Assembly (NCBI GenBank): GCA_001880285.1
Contig: CP016269.1
Location: 1,188,501 to 1,252,500, forward strand
Length of the DNA stretch: 64,000 nt
DNA from: Flavobacteriaceae bacterium UJ101
GTDB taxonomy: Bacteria; Bacteroidota; Bacteroidia; Flavobacteriales; UJ101
Reading direction: 5' to 3'
Positions 16,780 to 25,195 of the stretch are shown piece by piece. Numbering within the stretch: position 1 is the first letter of the stretch; every line of letters begins with the position of its first letter. The notes under the pieces were generated by a model. It was not told where the DNA came from and ran no database searches. It saw nothing but the letters and a program-made list of their open reading frames with translations. Both the position numbers and the translations under genes were made by a program.

Positions 16780-17178
16780 TTACATAAACTGTTCTTCTAG
16801 TTGTTGAACTCCATTTTTAGAGAAAGCAGGGCTATTCTCTAATAATTCAGCTACAGCTTGATCTTCTTTTGTTAAAGCAGACTCATTAGGAGAATAAACC
16901 CAACGATGAGAAAGAATAATTTCTTCTCCTGTTTCCTTTATTGTATAGGTATAAGGCTCTACCTCTTGTTTTAGAATACTACCCTGCATTTCTGTACCTA
17001 TTAGGGCTTGGCAAGTAATTTCATCAAAGGTTGAAGTAATGAAAGCTTTTTTAGCTGTGGCATAAAATTGTCCTGTTTCTTTGCTTTGAACCATTTCAAT
17101 TCCTCCTTGAATTTCTAAAAGATGAAAAATTGTACCATCTTCTCTTTCCTTTTGTTTGTAACCAATAATTCTAACCAT
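16780..17178 (-). CDS. Unknown small cytoplasmic protein of Bacteroidota mobile elements
   Basis: 132 residues from the start MVRIIGYKQKEREDG (an upstream ATG at 17208 gives ten extra hydrophobic residues and looks wrong). Mixed alpha/beta, no signal or membrane segment. Contains GTIFHLLEIQGGIEMV and FYATAKKAFITSTFDE. I do not recognise a function. Position next to radC on the same strand suggests an element backbone gene. Confidence 0.65.
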   Translation of the reverse strand: MVRIIGYKQKEREDGTIFHLLEIQGGIEMVQSKETGQFYATAKKAFITSTFDEITCQALIGTEMQGSILKQEVEPYTYTIKETGEEIILSHRWVYSPNESALTKEDQAVAELLENSPAFSKNGVQQLEEQFM

Positions 17179-17640
17179 AATAATAAATTTTAAGTTGATG
17201 ATGATCATTTCAATAACTCTACTAAATCAATATAATTGCTACTTTCACCTAGAATTATTTGATACAGTAGATTTGATATGAACAAGTCTTAACAGACTTG
17301 CACAAATAAGAGAGGGTATTAAGTGTGTGGAAGAACTGAAAAATAAATAATATCAATTTATAACTACATACACAAAATAATTCCAAATAGATGATTAAGT
17401 ATAGCATGAGATTCAAAAGCAAATAAATACCCTAAGGCTATGAAACTATACAGAATAGGTATGAAAAATATAAAGACCTGCTACAATTTGATTATCATTC
17501 TCTCCCTGAAAAAAATCTTTCATGATAAAAAAAGGGGTGGGGGAGTGTTTTATCCAAAATAAGTGGGGGGGGGGTGTGTAGGGTGGTGTATGAACTCATT
17601 ATTAATTTCAAATTTTTTATCATAAAATTTTTGAAGCTTT
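17179..17640. other. Non-coding gap with hairpin and G-rich tract
   Basis: 462 bases without a credible gene. A perfect 7-bp hairpin (CAAGTCT/AGACTTG, 17283-17300) lies in the first part. At 17534-17592 a G-rich block contains GGGG, GGGGG, a run of ten G and GGG, strikingly unlike the AT-rich flanks. The block is downstream of the SIR2 gene stop and upstream of the unknown gene. Confidence 0.7.
17534..17592 (+). repeat. G-rich tract including a run of ten G
   Basis: G runs at 17534-17537, 17539-17543, 17565-17574 and 17581-17583 could form an intramolecular G-quadruplex. The ten-G run is a candidate slippage site. Confidence 0.7.
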
Positions 17641-20600
17641 CTATGACTTTATAATATCTGCCCATAACCCTGTATAAGTAAAATATAAATGCACCTCTAA
17701 AGTTTGGTTTAGAAGTTTTTTAAAATCAAATTTTTTGTTATTTATTCGAGCAATTAAAGACCTTCCATGTGAAGTAGCCTTTAGATTATAAAAACTACCC
17801 TCTTTTATTATAGTTCCATCAAAAACCTGTTTCTCATTGGTTTCATAATCAGTAAAATATAAAGAAGTTTTTAATTTAGCAGAAGGAAATATTCTTCGAA
17901 TATCTTTTTGAAATGAAAAGGCTTCCTTGAGGTTTCTATTATATATTTCAGCAATAAAACTAAAGTATAAGTAATCTATCTTATTCTTTTCTATTATTGA
18001 TTTATTGTTATTAATAATATTATTAAATTCTATCCTATTGTTAGTATAGTGTAATCTACTACCATAATAATACATTAAAAACTCAGAAACCTCATTTACA
18101 AATGAATACATTTTTATTTCATCAATAATACTTTCATCTATTTCTTCCCCCTTTGTATTTAAGTATTCTATTCGCATTAACAATGAATAAGGTCGTGTCT
18201 CTTGGTCTTGATATAAATCATCTATTCTTTGGAGTAATTCACTCTCATTAAGACGTTTTTTATATCGTTTTTGGAGCTTAATTATTTCATCAGCATTCTC
18301 TTCTAAGTTAGCTATAGCCTTATTAATTAATCTATATATTTTAATATCATTTTTAGCTTTTTCAACCTCATCTTCAGAAATTCCTTCATACCAATATAGT
18401 GCTTTAATGTAGTTTCTGTAGCTAAAAATACTATCAGGGGCTAATGACAATTTTATGTCAAAAAGTTCTATTGCTTCTTGATATTCATTAATGTAGTATC
18501 CATCATTATTATTGTACAACAGTTTTGCTAATTCAATTTTAACACATGCTTTTCTGTGTATTAAATATTCGTCTCTTGAAAAGTAACTTCTTTTTAAATC
18601 TTCGTTTAATTCATATTCGTCAAGTAACTTAATTGCTTTAATTAAGTTATCTTTTTTATTTAAAATACGAAATTGTAAATTTTTAGTATAGTGAATAAGG
18701 AATTGCTTTTCTAAGCCTATATGCTTAAATGCTAAATCATACAGTCTATTTATTTTGCTATCATCAAACTTTTTTTCATTTCTTAATTCTTTTATGAGCT
18801 TAACAAATAATTTAACAGAATAAGAATTAGATGATAATGAATTTACTATCTTCTGAAAATCAGAAAATAAAGTATTAGTGTTTTTATAGAAATTATCAAT
18901 AAAACTTTTTGCCAAAATTTTGTGATTGACTTTAAAATACAAATCAGGCATCAAGTATTTATCATTCGTAATATGTTCTTGAATAAAAACCCCTTTTCCA
19001 TCTGTTTGCAATACTTCTGTTTTGAATTTTTGATAATCTGCTGAAATAAGGTTTTTTAAAACTCCAACAGGCATTTTTATACCATATTGGTATAATAAAC
19101 AAGTAAATTTAAAAGCTTTTTTTGTGTCTTCATTATCAAATTGATTATAGGCATTAATAATATACTTTGAGTGATTCCCTTTTTTTATTATTTTTAAGAA
19201 TATTGTTAATGGATTGTTTAATTCTTTATCAATGAGTATATCATTTATGATAGTCTGCTTTTCTTTTTCATCCTTCAATTCAATAACAGACTTTTGAGCT
19301 AACTTAGAAATTAATTCATTTAATTCATCTTCATTAAAAATACAATTAATATCTATCTCATTAATGTCTTTAATTTTGAATTTATTTTTATATGCTTCTA
19401 ATCTATTTTCTCTAATCGATTGTAGAAGAATTATACTTTTGTCTTGATATTGTTCAGCATTTAACTCTCCTCTTAACTCTCTGATTCTTTTAAAATTATT
19501 CTCAAGGTCAACTAAATCACTATAAATAATTACTTTTTGAACTTCTTTTAGGTTTTCTATTAAAGATTTTATTAAACCAATATTTAATTTATCAAAATCA
19601 ATTATCTCAAAAGCAACAATGTCTTTACTTTCTGTAGTTAACTCTTTTATGAGCCTGTATGAAAATGTAGATTTCCCTGTACCATATGAACCTTTTAGAA
19701 ATATTATAGAACAATCTAATTCTTGCTCCTCAAACTTATTTAGTAATACCTGTTTAACTTCTTTTGTTTTTTCTTTCCAGACAACATCTAAATTTTCTTT
19801 GATTATTAAATAATTTGGCTCTTGTCCTAAATAAAACTTTAAAGGGTCAATATTATCTTTAATCGAGTAATTATCATTAATAGGTACTATAAAGTATTCT
19901 AACTGACTACTTAAGTGAAAATTGATTTTAGTATTATTAGGCAACACATATCTGTTTCTTGATTTAGAGTTGTATTTGTCTTTATTCGCATCATACCATT
20001 TTGAATAATCATCAATGAAAGTCTTATAATCTTTTTTGATTGGTGTAATCTTTTTAGAACTCCAATAATCTTGATAAAATTCAGAAGTATCTATGTCTGG
20101 TGAAACTAAATAATGATTTCTACCAACCAACTTTTCTTGGAACATATTTAGAAATAAATCTCCAAATCTATCGCTAAAAGAATATCCTATAAACAAAATA
20201 GTAACATCATCGCTAAACTGATTTAATAACGAGAATATCTGATTATAAAACTTATTATTTTTTTCAAATTCTTTAGTAGAAAAAAGTATTGGATATTCTC
20301 CAATATCAGAAATACACCCATGCAATTTGACTACTTTTGTTTTTGTATTGGAATGTATATTGTGCTTAAATTCTTTAATATTTCTTAAAAATTCAAAAGA
20401 GCTTTCAATTTTATTTTTTGCAACAGATTCTTCAATTAGGGTATCAATATTTGTAGTTATTATAAGTTTCCAAGGAATTGATATGCTTTCAAAATGAAAA
20501 CTCTCAGCTTTTAACTTTCTACCTAACCAATCTGAAATTCTAACATCAAAATCATTTCTGTCATATTTTGATATTGAAAAAACTTTGTTTACAAAATCTA

Positions 20601-20760
20601 CAATATCATTGCCATGATTATCATATGGAATATTTGCTATTTCAGTATAATAATCAATTAATTCCTTACTCAGATATTTATGCTTTGAAGTAACTGATGC
20701 TCCAGCACCTAAAAATAAAATACACTTTCCACTTGCTATTGAGTCAAATAATTTGTTCAT
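17641..20760 (-). CDS. SIR2-domain plus P-loop NTPase protein, candidate antiphage defence (Avs5-like)
   Basis: 1039 residues from MNKLFDSIASGK; an upstream in-frame ATG (20808) would place promoter and hairpin inside the gene. SIR2-like domain at about 1-290: FLGAGAS (17-22), TTNID (102-106), KLHG (145-148), IGYSFSDRF. P-loop NTPase at about 330-620 with GSYGTGKST (357-365). A long helical C-terminal region, probably TPR-like sensor repeats, completes it. SIR2 effectors in Avs5, DSR and related systems deplete NAD+ on phage sensing; the SIR2-NTPase-repeat order fits Avs5/STAND proteins. No partner gene is adjacent. Defence function is inferred from architecture and island location. Confidence 0.8.
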   Translation of the reverse strand: MNKLFDSIASGKCILFLGAGASVTSKHKYLSKELIDYYTEIANIPYDNHGNDIVDFVNKVFSISKYDRNDFDVRISDWLGRKLKAESFHFESISIPWKLIITTNIDTLIEESVAKNKIESSFEFLRNIKEFKHNIHSNTKTKVVKLHGCISDIGEYPILFSTKEFEKNNKFYNQIFSLLNQFSDDVTILFIGYSFSDRFGDLFLNMFQEKLVGRNHYLVSPDIDTSEFYQDYWSSKKITPIKKDYKTFIDDYSKWYDANKDKYNSKSRNRYVLPNNTKINFHLSSQLEYFIVPINDNYSIKDNIDPLKFYLGQEPNYLIIKENLDVVWKEKTKEVKQVLLNKFEEQELDCSIIFLKGSYGTGKSTFSYRLIKELTTESKDIVAFEIIDFDKLNIGLIKSLIENLKEVQKVIIYSDLVDLENNFKRIRELRGELNAEQYQDKSIILLQSIRENRLEAYKNKFKIKDINEIDINCIFNEDELNELISKLAQKSVIELKDEKEKQTIINDILIDKELNNPLTIFLKIIKKGNHSKYIINAYNQFDNEDTKKAFKFTCLLYQYGIKMPVGVLKNLISADYQKFKTEVLQTDGKGVFIQEHITNDKYLMPDLYFKVNHKILAKSFIDNFYKNTNTLFSDFQKIVNSLSSNSYSVKLFVKLIKELRNEKKFDDSKINRLYDLAFKHIGLEKQFLIHYTKNLQFRILNKKDNLIKAIKLLDEYELNEDLKRSYFSRDEYLIHRKACVKIELAKLLYNNNDGYYINEYQEAIELFDIKLSLAPDSIFSYRNYIKALYWYEGISEDEVEKAKNDIKIYRLINKAIANLEENADEIIKLQKRYKKRLNESELLQRIDDLYQDQETRPYSLLMRIEYLNTKGEEIDESIIDEIKMYSFVNEVSEFLMYYYGSRLHYTNNRIEFNNIINNNKSIIEKNKIDYLYFSFIAEIYNRNLKEAFSFQKDIRRIFPSAKLKTSLYFTDYETNEKQVFDGTIIKEGSFYNLKATSHGRSLIARINNKKFDFKKLLNQTLEVHLYFTYTGLWADIIKS

Positions 20761-20765
20761 AGCTA

Positions 20766-20773
20766 CAAAGGTA
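20766..20773 (-). promoter_or_regulatory. -7 element of the SIR2-NTPase gene
   Basis: Minus strand TACCTTTG, five bases before the ATG at 20760. It directly follows the T run of the terminator at 20775-20806, so the gene starts its own, possibly leaderless, transcript. Confidence 0.5.
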
Positions 20774-20774
20774 T

Positions 20775-20806
20775 AAAAAAACCACCTCACAATAAAGCAA
20801 GGTGGC
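20775..20806 (-). terminator. Terminator upstream of SIR2-NTPase gene
   Basis: CCACCT/AGGTGG (20782-20787, 20800-20805) with a 12-base loop; on the minus strand it is followed by seven T. It lies just after the decayed DUF3871 end, mirroring the hairpin that follows the intact DUF3871 gene. Confidence 0.65.
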
Positions 20807-20811
20807 ATCTA

Positions 20812-20831
20812 TCAACCTAAAAACAATAGTT
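20812..20831 (-). pseudogene. Relic of a DUF3871 gene 3' end
   Basis: TCAACCTAAAAAC followed by AATAGTT equals 37428-37440 plus 37445-37451 of the intact DUF3871 gene, with only a 4-base deletion between the two blocks. It includes the stop and the last codons (FLG stop). The following hairpin also corresponds in position to the DUF3871 terminator. The match is short, so the interpretation is tentative. Confidence 0.45.
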
Positions 20832-20897
20832 GGTATAATAAATTATTATCTTATAATTTTAAATTGTTGTGTAAATTAATATTAAGCAATATTTATG

Positions 20898-21710
20898 TTA
20901 ACTGTTTTTATTTTTTATCATTTTTTCTTTTAGTTTATATAAATCTGAAAGATATAATTGACCAAAAACATCTTTATATGAATCTTTGTTTAAATAACCT
21001 TGTTCTGCATATTTTATAGCCTTATTTATGTAAACTAATGCTTTACTTGTATTTTCATTCTTAAGATGAATTTTTGCTAAGTAATAATAAGTGTCTCCAC
21101 TATTAGGGTAATATTTGAGTGCTTTATTTAATGATATAATTGCTTTTTTATTTTGGCTTAACATATTATAACAAATACCTAAATAGATGAATGTATATAC
21201 ATCTACTAAATCTTCAGATGTACGATGAATACTTTTATTAAAAAAATTAATTGCTTTTTTATATTCTTTCTTTTGCCAATAAGCTTTCCCAATTAAAAAA
21301 TCTAAATCTTCTCCTTTTGCTGCTAATTCAATTGAATCATGATGCATATTTCTAAATTGATAAAAATCATTAAGTGCACCGTCAAAATCATGAAGAAAAT
21401 TCATTTTTATTACACCTCTCCAACCTATATAAATATCAGGATCTAATTCTACTGCTTTATTCATATAATTAAAATACTTCTCATAATCTCCTTTTTTAAT
21501 TTCCCATGTAGATTTTTCAAACCATGCATCTGCATTATTAGGATTATAATATAAAGAACTATCAAATAAAATTTGTTGATATTCTGATCCTTGTCTTATT
21601 TCATCTAGTTTTAATGCTTTATTAAAATAAAATTCTGATTTTTTAATATCTATTTTATTATTAATTTTTTTGCACGAAATAAGAGTGAAAATAATCAATA
21701 ATAATAGCAT
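20898..21710 (-). CDS. TPR-repeat lipoprotein
   Basis: About 270 residues. Lipoprotein-like N terminus (MLLLLIIFTLISC) followed by five or more TPR units, e.g. NADAWFEKSTWEIKKGDYEKYFNYMNKAVELDP and GDTYYYLAKIHLKNENTSKALVYINKAI (the cited stretches contain the W-G-Y-A-P pattern). The start at 21710 is one base after the stop of the preceding gene; an ATG at 21743 would overlap it by 32 bases. Last gene of the long minus-strand lanthipeptide-like operon. Envelope lipoproteins at such operon ends may serve in immunity, which is inference. Confidence 0.7.
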   Translation of the reverse strand: MLLLLIIFTLISCKKINNKIDIKKSEFYFNKALKLDEIRQGSEYQQILFDSSLYYNPNNADAWFEKSTWEIKKGDYEKYFNYMNKAVELDPDIYIGWRGVIKMNFLHDFDGALNDFYQFRNMHHDSIELAAKGEDLDFLIGKAYWQKKEYKKAINFFNKSIHRTSEDLVDVYTFIYLGICYNMLSQNKKAIISLNKALKYYPNSGDTYYYLAKIHLKNENTSKALVYINKAIKYAEQGYLNKDSYKDVFGQLYLSDLYKLKEKMIKNKNS

Positions 21711-21711
21711 T

Positions 21712-22773
21712 TTATTTAGGTAATATATCAATGATTTTTCCATCTTGTAATTTAAATGTTAAGTGTTTATAATTGTCATAAGCTGTTCCATTTTTACGAA
21801 GACCTGGATTCCATTCATTTAACCCTATAATTATATTGAATAATTGGTTGATTATTTCTTCATTAAATTGAAAAGACTCATATCTACTATTTAACTCTTT
21901 TAAAACAAATTGCCCTTTTTCTCCTTTACAATTAACTATAAATCTGAAAGTAATGAACCCTGTTTGATTCTTTGAATATTTTGGTGTTATATATTTTTCA
22001 AATATTTCTTTTTTTATTTTTTTTAGACCTCCTTTATAGTTTGTTCCTTCACCATTATAATAATATTGACCTATATTAAAATCATAGCATAGAGAAAAAT
22101 AATTGAATTTTTCATCTTTTATTACCTTATCTGTTCTACGAAAAGTTGTTGTGCCTTTATTAATATTATTCAAAAACTCTATTTTAAACTCATCATTAGA
22201 TTTTTTCAATATTTGTCCTTGATAAGAATATCCATTATCCTTATAAAATGTAAGTACATGAATCCCTTTTTCTTTAAAGGAGGTTATATTGTATTTCAAT
22301 TTTTCCGTTTCGTTATAAATTATAGCTCCTTTGTATAGATAATCTGTATATCGAATTACAATGGAATCATTTATAAAGGAATAGTAACTTTCTTTTTTGA
22401 AAGTGTTTTTATCGTTTATTTTAGCAATGTAATACCAATTATTTCTTTTTAAATATTCAACATCAAAAGAAGTAATATTAGTAGGTTTTGATTTACTGTA
22501 GTACCTAATAAAAATACTGTCATTTTTAGACTTAACAACTAAATCATTTTTATTAAATTTTAATTGTTTTCCTTTCTTGTTTAATCTTATAACTTTATTA
22601 TTTGTTGAATTATAAACCACGGAATCCTTAAAGTCTAAAATCATAGGAAGAGGATATTTATGGACTTTATTAGTATAATTTCCTATCCAAATATCATGTT
22701 CAACCTTTTTTTTACATGAAAAAAAGAGGAAGAGAATACAACCATAACAAATTATTTTGATTAAATTTTTCAT
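21712..22773 (-). CDS. Lipoprotein with TonB-C-like C-terminal region
   Basis: About 353 residues from MKNLIKII; lipobox LFFSC at about residue 20. The middle is beta-rich with Lys/Asn repeats. The C-terminal 85 residues (TGFITFRFIVNCKGEKGQF, WNPGLRKNG) look like the TonB C-terminal-type domains common in Bacteroidota exported proteins. Same transcript as the lanthipeptide-like genes. Function unknown; producer immunity is one possibility. Confidence 0.6.
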   Translation of the reverse strand: MKNLIKIICYGCILFLFFSCKKKVEHDIWIGNYTNKVHKYPLPMILDFKDSVVYNSTNNKVIRLNKKGKQLKFNKNDLVVKSKNDSIFIRYYSKSKPTNITSFDVEYLKRNNWYYIAKINDKNTFKKESYYSFINDSIVIRYTDYLYKGAIIYNETEKLKYNITSFKEKGIHVLTFYKDNGYSYQGQILKKSNDEFKIEFLNNINKGTTTFRRTDKVIKDEKFNYFSLCYDFNIGQYYYNGEGTNYKGGLKKIKKEIFEKYITPKYSKNQTGFITFRFIVNCKGEKGQFVLKELNSRYESFQFNEEIINQLFNIIIGLNEWNPGLRKNGTAYDNYKHLTFKLQDGKIIDILPK

Positions 22774-22840
22774 AGAGTACAATAAAACAATTAAAAAAAG
22801 CTTCTTAATCTATAGAGGACTTCTTCATTTATGTTTAAAA

Positions 22841-23125
22841 TTAATTGTTTAAAGCATAGTTATAACCTTCATTGAAAGAACTTATAATAGCATCATAATC
22901 TATTTGAAGCAAACAAATTACAGCAGTTGTAATTGTAATAAAAAATAAATTTTTGTTTAATTTTTGTGTTTTCTTTATAGATATGAATAGTAAAATCATT
23001 ATTCCAAGAGAAATAAATGTTTTACCATTTATTGACCAATTGAATAAGGGGGTTAATTCTAAATTAAGTAACAAAACAATTGACGTTATGGAGATCAATG
23101 GTAAAATGACTGTTTCTTTTTTCAT
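22841..23125 (-). CDS. Small membrane protein in the peptide cluster
   Basis: About 94 residues from MKKETVILPL with three membrane helices (about 5-22, 33-49, 58-77) and an acidic, Asn-containing tail. No family recognised. Small multi-helix proteins within bacteriocin operons are often immunity proteins; here that is by analogy only. It lies between the carboxypeptidase-regulatory-like protein and the lipoprotein genes on the same strand. Confidence 0.55.
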   Translation of the reverse strand: MKKETVILPLISITSIVLLLNLELTPLFNWSINGKTFISLGIMILLFISIKKTQKLNKNLFFITITTAVICLLQIDYDAIISSFNEGYNYALNN

Positions 23126-23147
23126 AATTTTAAATTTAATATACTTA

Positions 23148-23900
23148 TTAATTAGGAAAAGCATTATATTTTATAGCTAATTTAAACAATAAAACTTGAA
23201 TCTCACTAAATTTATGATCTTGAGCTAGTTCATTTATATTAGAATTATAATCACAAAAAAGAATAAAGTTCTGTATGTCAGAATCTTTTATTTTTAAATC
23301 ATTAATAAAAAAATAAGCCCCAAAATATTCTTGTATTAATTTTCTAATTTTATGATTATCTATATATGTTTTTGCCTTTTTTAATTTTTTTTGAGATGAT
23401 TTATACATATTAAATGATCTTCTATAAAATACAGGAGGACCGTTGTTTTTTGGAGGAGCAATATAAAAAGACACTTGTTCCCCTAAATCTAAATTAGTTG
23501 GTTGAACTTTGTTTAAAATTTGTTGTTGCTTGTAACTTTTTAATTTTGATTGATTTTCTTTTATATCGGCTGCTAAATCTCCAGAAAATTTTAAAGGACT
23601 TATAATAACTTCATCTATAGTATACCTGTTAATATCAATATAAAAGTATTTTTCTTTTATTTCCTTACTTGTAATAATATATTCTTTATTAAAAGCATTT
23701 AGTATAAGTGTATCACTTTCTTTAACCTTTAATTTGAAAATTGTATTGGTAACAGTATTAATAGAGTCATAACTATTCTTATTATACAACATTATAAGTG
23801 TATTTTCTTCACTTAAAATCTCCCCATTTATAATTTCTCTGTTTTGAGAAAAAAGTAGATGAAACAGTATAAACAATATAAAAGAAAAAGAATACTTCAT
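23148..23900 (-). CDS. Exported protein with carboxypeptidase-regulatory-like N-terminal region
   Basis: 250 residues with signal peptide (MKYSFSFILFILFHLLFSQ). Residues 20-95 have the strand pattern of a CarboxypepD_reg-like domain (INGEILSEENTLIMLYN, YFYIDINRYTIDEVII); the Lys/Gln-rich C-terminal part is helical. Proteins of this kind recur in Bacteroidota RiPP export loci. Its start overlaps the HlyD stop by one base, tying it to the export genes. Confidence 0.6.
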   Translation of the reverse strand: MKYSFSFILFILFHLLFSQNREIINGEILSEENTLIMLYNKNSYDSINTVTNTIFKLKVKESDTLILNAFNKEYIITSKEIKEKYFYIDINRYTIDEVIISPLKFSGDLAADIKENQSKLKSYKQQQILNKVQPTNLDLGEQVSFYIAPPKNNGPPVFYRRSFNMYKSSQKKLKKAKTYIDNHKIRKLIQEYFGAYFFINDLKIKDSDIQNFILFCDYNSNINELAQDHKFSEIQVLLFKLAIKYNAFPN

Positions 23901-25195
23901 TAATTGTATTTAAATAAATCCCTAAACTGATAAAAAATACGTTCAATTAATCTTAAATCTTCTGTTATAATATCAGCAGTTCCTTGCATTTCTTGTTGGA
24001 AATATAGATCCTTATTATAGGTTGTATGTAATTTATTAGGTAATGTTACCTCTATGTAATAGTTCCCTTGTTTATCAGGTGTCAAAGACATGGTTTTAAC
24101 ATAACCTTCTACCATTCCAAACTCTTGATAAGGGTAATTATCTAATTTAATCAAAACTTTCTGATTGGGTTTTATTTTTCCTGTTTTATTTGCTTTTGTA
24201 GTTATCTTTCCTACAATTTCAGAATCTAAAGGTAAAATAGAAATCACATTATCTCCAACTTTTACAAATTGATTTTCTCCCCAAAACTGCTGAAAACTAG
24301 CTTTTCCACTAATGGAAGCTTTTATTAAATAAATATGTTCCCACTGTTTTAAAGAACGTTTTAATTGCTCATAAGATAAAATAACTTCTTTTAAAAAACG
24401 GGTATTATCTTGCGTATTATGAATTGTTGAACTTTGAATTCCCTTTTGAGCTGTTACCTTTGATGAATGAAGCTGTGAAAGTTGTATTTTTGTATTCTCA
24501 TAATTTCGTTTTGCCTGTAAATAATCCAATTCTTTTGATTCAAGATCTACTTGAGATATTACACCTTCTTCATATAGAGATTTTGTTCGATTATAATCTT
24601 TTTTTCTTACTTCTAATTCTTTTCTTTCCAATTCTTGCTGAGATTTTAAAACTCTGGATTGTGTATTTAGTTCTAATAAAGTCTGTTCACTGGCTAATGA
24701 CTCTATTGAATAAGGTTTTAATTTTTTATGCAATGTATAATCGGAATAGGCTTTTTCAAATAAAGCATAATCTTGTTCCAGTTCTCCTAAATTGAGATGT
24801 TGTATTTTTTCTATTGGAAATTTAAAATTAGTATAATTTTGATTAAAAGAATCTATAACCTCTCTTAAGTTTAAAATATCATTGAAATTAGCTGTATTCT
24901 CGATAACCGCTAATATTTCATTTCTATTTACTTTTTGTTGATCTTCAACTAAGAATTTCACAATTCTCCCCCCTGTTTGGGCTTCAATTTTCTCTATAGG
25001 CGTATTGGTTGTAATTTTAATAGTTGTTGAAATAAAATCAGGATATTTAACCATCCAACTTACCATTAATATAAGTATTATAGATAAGAATATAATCGTT
25101 ATTCCCCATCTAACAATCCATCTAGGAGGGTTACTCAATACTTCCTGAACTTCTTCAGATCTTAAATCAATATGTTCTAATTCATTAGGATTCAT
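23900..25195 (-). CDS. HlyD-family membrane fusion protein (peptide exporter adaptor)
   Basis: 431 residues. One N-terminal membrane helix (about 31-49), a lipoyl/barrel-sandwich half (IEKIEAQTGGRIVKFLVEDQQ), a long coiled-coil hairpin (about 110-270), the second half-lipoyl segment and a beta-barrel (TTKANKTGKIKPNQKVLIKLDNYPYQEFG). It should join the C39 ABC exporter to an outer-membrane channel, none of which is in the cluster. Its start overlaps the exporter gene by 11 bases. Confidence 0.9.
   Translation of the reverse strand: MNPNELEHIDLRSEEVQEVLSNPPRWIVRWGITIIFLSIILILMVSWMVKYPDFISTTIKITTNTPIEKIEAQTGGRIVKFLVEDQQKVNRNEILAVIENTANFNDILNLREVIDSFNQNYTNFKFPIEKIQHLNLGELEQDYALFEKAYSDYTLHKKLKPYSIESLASEQTLLELNTQSRVLKSQQELERKELEVRKKDYNRTKSLYEEGVISQVDLESKELDYLQAKRNYENTKIQLSQLHSSKVTAQKGIQSSTIHNTQDNTRFLKEVILSYEQLKRSLKQWEHIYLIKASISGKASFQQFWGENQFVKVGDNVISILPLDSEIVGKITTKANKTGKIKPNQKVLIKLDNYPYQEFGMVEGYVKTMSLTPDKQGNYYIEVTLPNKLHTTYNKDLYFQQEMQGTADIITEDLRLIERIFYQFRDLFKYN

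Noticed and set aside
20761-20808. Longer SIR2-NTPase start at 20808
   Set aside because: It would translate through a terminator hairpin and the -7 box; the SIR2 fold begins normally at MNKLF (20760).
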